Of a stretch of DNA of 40,732 nt, positions 38,439 to 40,732 are shown piece after piece. The DNA comes from Acidobacteriota bacterium. Lineage in GTDB: Bacteria; Acidobacteriota; Vicinamibacteria; Vicinamibacterales; UBA2999. Each line of letters opens with the position of its first letter. The stretch's first letter is position 1. Made by a program: the position numbers and the translations under genes. The DNA lies in assembly GCA_022842985.1 (NCBI GenBank), contig JALHON010000006.1, forward strand, positions 1 to 40,732, given 5' to 3'. The notes under the pieces are model-generated. The model searched no databases, was not told the origin of the DNA, and worked only from the letters and a program-made list of their open reading frames with translations.

Positions 38439-39868
38439 TCTTCCACAGCCTCGACTTCGCCGCGTTCTTCCTGATCGTGGTCACGATCTACTGGCGGCTG
38501 TCGCATCGCGCCCAGAACGTGCTGCTGCTCGGCGCGAGTTACGTGTTCTACGGCTGGATCCATCCGTGGTTCGTGCTCATCATGCTGGCCTCGACCACGG
38601 TCGACTACTGGGCGGGCCAGCGCATGGAGGACGATCCCGCCAACCGTCGCGGGTACCTGGCCGCCAGCCTGGTCGTGAACCTCGGCATGCTCGGCGTGTT
38701 CAAGTACTTCAACTTCTTCATCGAGAACGTGCGCGACGTCTTCGCCGCCATGGGGCTCTCCGTGGCGCCGCCGCTGCTCGAGATTGCGCTCCCGGCCGGC
38801 ATCTCGTTCTACACCTTCCAGGCGCTCAGCTACACGGTGGACGTCTACAAGGGCGAGATGCACGCCCGCCGCAATCCCATCGACTTCGCGCTCTTCGTCG
38901 CCTTCTTCCCGCATCTCGTCGCCGGGCCGATCATGCGGGCGAAGAACCTGCTCGTGCAGGTGGAGCACGACCGCGTGTGGGATGCGACGAAGGCCCGCCA
39001 CGGCGTCGTGCTCGTCGCCTGGGGCCTCTTCAAGAAGCTGGTCATCGCCGACAACGTCGGCGTCATCGCCAACCGCGTGTTCTCGCAGAACGATCCGGCC
39101 TTCGAAGTGCTGTGGGCGGGCGTCTTCGCGTTCGGCATGCAGATCTACGCCGACTTCTCCGCCTACTCGGACATCGCCCGCGGCGTGGCGCGCTGGTTCG
39201 GCTTCGAGCTGGTGGTCAACTTCAACCACCCCTACATCGCGCACAGCCCCACCGACTTCTGGCGACGCTGGCACATTTCGCTCTCGACGTGGTTCCGCGA
39301 CTACGTCTACATTCCGCTCGGCGGCAATCGCGGCCCGGCGGTGGTGGCGGCCTGCACGCTCATCACGACCTTCCTCGTCTCGGGCTTCTGGCACGGGGCG
39401 AGCTGGAACTACGTGATCTGGGGCTTCTACCACGGCGTGCTCGTGTGGGGCACCCGCGCGGCCGGCCGGCTGCTGAAGCTGCCGGAGTACTGGCCGGGGC
39501 CGCTGGCGCTCGTGCAGATCGCGCTCACCTGGGTGGCCATGATGGCCGGCTGGCTCTTCTTCCGCGAGACCAACGCCGACTTCCTCGGCCACTTCCTGCG
39601 GCTCACGCCGCTCACGACGATGGAAGGCGAGGCCGCCATCGGCCTGCACTTCTTCATGCTGGCGGCGACGTGGTCGCTGCCGCTCTTCATCCACGACCTC
39701 TGGGCCCTGGCTCGCGAGCGCCAGGTGGCGCCGGTGGTGTGGACGGAATCCCGGCTCACCGGTCTGCGCCTGGCCGGCGTGCAGGCGGCCGGTGTCGGTC
39801 TGCTCGCGTCCCTGACGCTCGTGCTGCGCAGCACGACGTCCCTCGACTTCATCTACTTCGCTTTCTGA
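38435..39868 (+). CDS. MBOAT-family O-acyltransferase (AlgI/DltB-like)
   Basis: A 477-residue polytopic membrane protein of the MBOAT family. Family hallmarks are the N-terminal 'MIFHSLDFAAFFLIVVTIYW', 'LPAGISFYTFQALSYTVDVY' and 'FPHLVAGPIMRAKNLLVQ'. 'YADFSAYSDIARGVARWFGF' and 'NFNHPYIAHSPTDFWRRWHI' follow. The conserved catalytic His320 lies in 'LVSGFWHGASWNYVIWGFYH'. AlgI-type MBOATs move acetyl groups from a cytoplasmic donor through the membrane to a periplasmic SGNH partner, here the upstream overlapping gene. No polysaccharide synthase is visible in the window, so the acylated polymer is unknown. The length is typical for AlgI. Confidence 0.92.
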   Translation: MIFHSLDFAAFFLIVVTIYWRLSHRAQNVLLLGASYVFYGWIHPWFVLIMLASTTVDYWAGQRMEDDPANRRGYLAASLVVNLGMLGVFKYFNFFIENVRDVFAAMGLSVAPPLLEIALPAGISFYTFQALSYTVDVYKGEMHARRNPIDFALFVAFFPHLVAGPIMRAKNLLVQVEHDRVWDATKARHGVVLVAWGLFKKLVIADNVGVIANRVFSQNDPAFEVLWAGVFAFGMQIYADFSAYSDIARGVARWFGFELVVNFNHPYIAHSPTDFWRRWHISLSTWFRDYVYIPLGGNRGPAVVAACTLITTFLVSGFWHGASWNYVIWGFYHGVLVWGTRAAGRLLKLPEYWPGPLALVQIALTWVAMMAGWLFFRETNADFLGHFLRLTPLTTMEGEAAIGLHFFMLAATWSLPLFIHDLWALARERQVAPVVWTESRLTGLRLAGVQAAGVGLLASLTLVLRSTTSLDFIYFAF

Positions 39869-39894
39869 GGAAACCGAAACCAAAGGATCGATTC

Positions 39895-40732
39895 ATGTCA
39901 GACGAACGACTCAAGATTGCCGTATTCATCGACTTCGACAACATCGAGATCGGCGTGAAGAACACGCTCGGACTCAGCTTCGACATCGGAGCCGTGCTCG
40001 AAGCGATCAAGGAACGCGGCGAGATCATCACCAAGGTCGCCTACAGCGACTGGAAGCGCGGCGACTACGGCCGCGCCATGGCCAACCACGCCGTGCGCCT
40101 CGTGCAGCGCGTGATGACCCCCGGCGGCGACAAGAACGGCGCCGACATCAACCTGGCGCTCGATGCCCTCGAGATGGCCTTCACCCACGATCACATCAAC
40201 GCCTTCGTGATCGTCGGCGGCGACAGCGACTTCATCACCCTGGTCGAGAAGCTGAAGCAGTACGACAAGAAGGTCTTCGTCGTCGGCGGCCGCCAGTTCA
40301 CCAGCCAGGTGATGCAGAAGAACTGCACCGAGTTCATTGCCTACGAGAACATCGCCCGCAGCGCGCCGCGCGCCGCCTCCGACCGGTCGCGCGCCGTGCC
40401 CGCCTCGGTGGGCCAGGCGATGCCGATCGACCAGGTCGTGCCGCTCGTGCGCCGCGCCCTCAAGGTGCTGGCCGACCGCGAGGTCACACCCCAGCTCGGC
40501 CTGCTCAAGAGCACGTTGCTGCAGCTCGACTCGTCGTTCTCGGAACGCGACTACGGCGTGAGCAGCTTCCGCGACTTCGCGGAGAAGCTGGCCGAGAAGG
40601 GCATCGTGCTGCTCAAGCACACCGGCCGCAGCACGCTCGTCGAACTGAGCGAGGCCGGCGCCGCGATGGCCGATGCCGCGCTCCCGGTCGCCGACGCGGC
40701 GCTGCCGGTGGCGCCCGTGATGCTCGCCGACG
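39895..40732 (+). CDS. NYN-domain (LabA/DUF88) protein with C-terminal OST-HTH/LOTUS domain, 3'-truncated by window end
   Basis: Open from the ATG at 39895 to the window edge (279 full codons); it is missing from the ORF track because it has no stop. A good ribosome site (AAAGGA) lies 7 nt upstream. The N-terminal NYN/PIN-like nuclease domain has the acidic residues in 'IAVFIDFDNIEIGVKNTLGL', 'GGDKNGADINLALDALEMAF' and 'AFVIVGGDSDFITLVEKLKQ'. Residues about 180-250 look like an OST-HTH/LOTUS winged helix ('DQVVPLVRRALKVLADREVT', 'DYGVSSFRDFAEKLAEKGIV'), an RNA-binding module. The end is an Ala/Pro-rich repeat. NYN-LOTUS proteins are putative RNases or RNA regulators of unknown target. It is probably its own unit, 26 bp after the MBOAT gene. 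Confidence 0.9.
   Translation, partial: MSDERLKIAVFIDFDNIEIGVKNTLGLSFDIGAVLEAIKERGEIITKVAYSDWKRGDYGRAMANHAVRLVQRVMTPGGDKNGADINLALDALEMAFTHDHINAFVIVGGDSDFITLVEKLKQYDKKVFVVGGRQFTSQVMQKNCTEFIAYENIARSAPRAASDRSRAVPASVGQAMPIDQVVPLVRRALKVLADREVTPQLGLLKSTLLQLDSSFSERDYGVSSFRDFAEKLAEKGIVLLKHTGRSTLVELSEAGAAMADAALPVADAALPVAPVMLAD

Overview
The window is very G+C-rich, gene-dense chromosomal DNA with 37 protein-coding genes, little intergenic space and many convergent or overlapping gene ends. I see no phage, insertion sequence, CRISPR array, rRNA or tRNA. The gene set suggests an environmental Acidobacteriota-like bacterium, perhaps Vicinamibacteria. Pointers are a large duplicated MacB/FtsX-type permease, a DUF4159 protein, an AsmA/TamB-type outer-membrane biogenesis protein, many secreted hypotheticals, and an in-frame TGA at the active site of a peroxiredoxin. 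The phylum is inferred from gene content and is not proven.

Layout. 1-3.1 kb: the 3' part of an ADOP-like permease, a secreted lectin-like protein and a secreted protein of unknown function. 3.1-8.3 kb: two tandem, translationally coupled PYROXD2-like FAD oxidoreductases, a small membrane protein, an SDR dehydrogenase and a membrane-anchored methyltransferase. 8.3-12.2 kb: a GcvT-like folate enzyme, a perfect hairpin, a small membrane protein, and a nitrilase-family amidohydrolase coupled to an APC amino-acid permease. 12.2-18.2 kb: two conserved hypotheticals, a 1074-residue lipoprotein with three fibronectin-III-like modules, two DUF2007-like proteins and a small secreted protein. 18.2-21.8 kb: a DUF4159 protein, a GlcD/LDHD-type FAD dehydrogenase, an esterase and a ProX-type tRNA-editing protein. 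21.9-28.5 kb: a VapBC-like toxin-antitoxin pair running directly into a type II topoisomerase A-subunit gene, a second exported propeller/FnIII protein, and an exported peroxiredoxin whose catalytic residue is encoded by TGA. 28.6-35.3 kb: one 2255-codon gene joining a TamB-like domain to a POTRA/Omp85 barrel. 35.5-40.7 kb: a TPR protein, a DinB-family protein, a proline/glycine repeat protein, an SGNH plus MBOAT polymer-acylation pair, and a NYN-LOTUS protein cut by the window end.

The strongest discovery is the peroxiredoxin at 27937-28482 (minus). Its frame is open from signal peptide to C-terminus except for one TGA exactly where the peroxidatic cysteine belongs. A two-tier stem-loop with a GU-containing apical loop lies directly downstream, as expected of a bacterial SECIS. 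The second is the TamB-Omp85 fusion, which could link inner and outer membranes covalently.

A third pattern covers the whole window. Many starts lie 6-8 nt downstream of a TAnnnT -10 box, which predicts leaderless mRNAs, while another class of genes, several of them for exported proteins, carries clear Shine-Dalgarno sequences. All functional statements are from reading the sequence; no database search was run.
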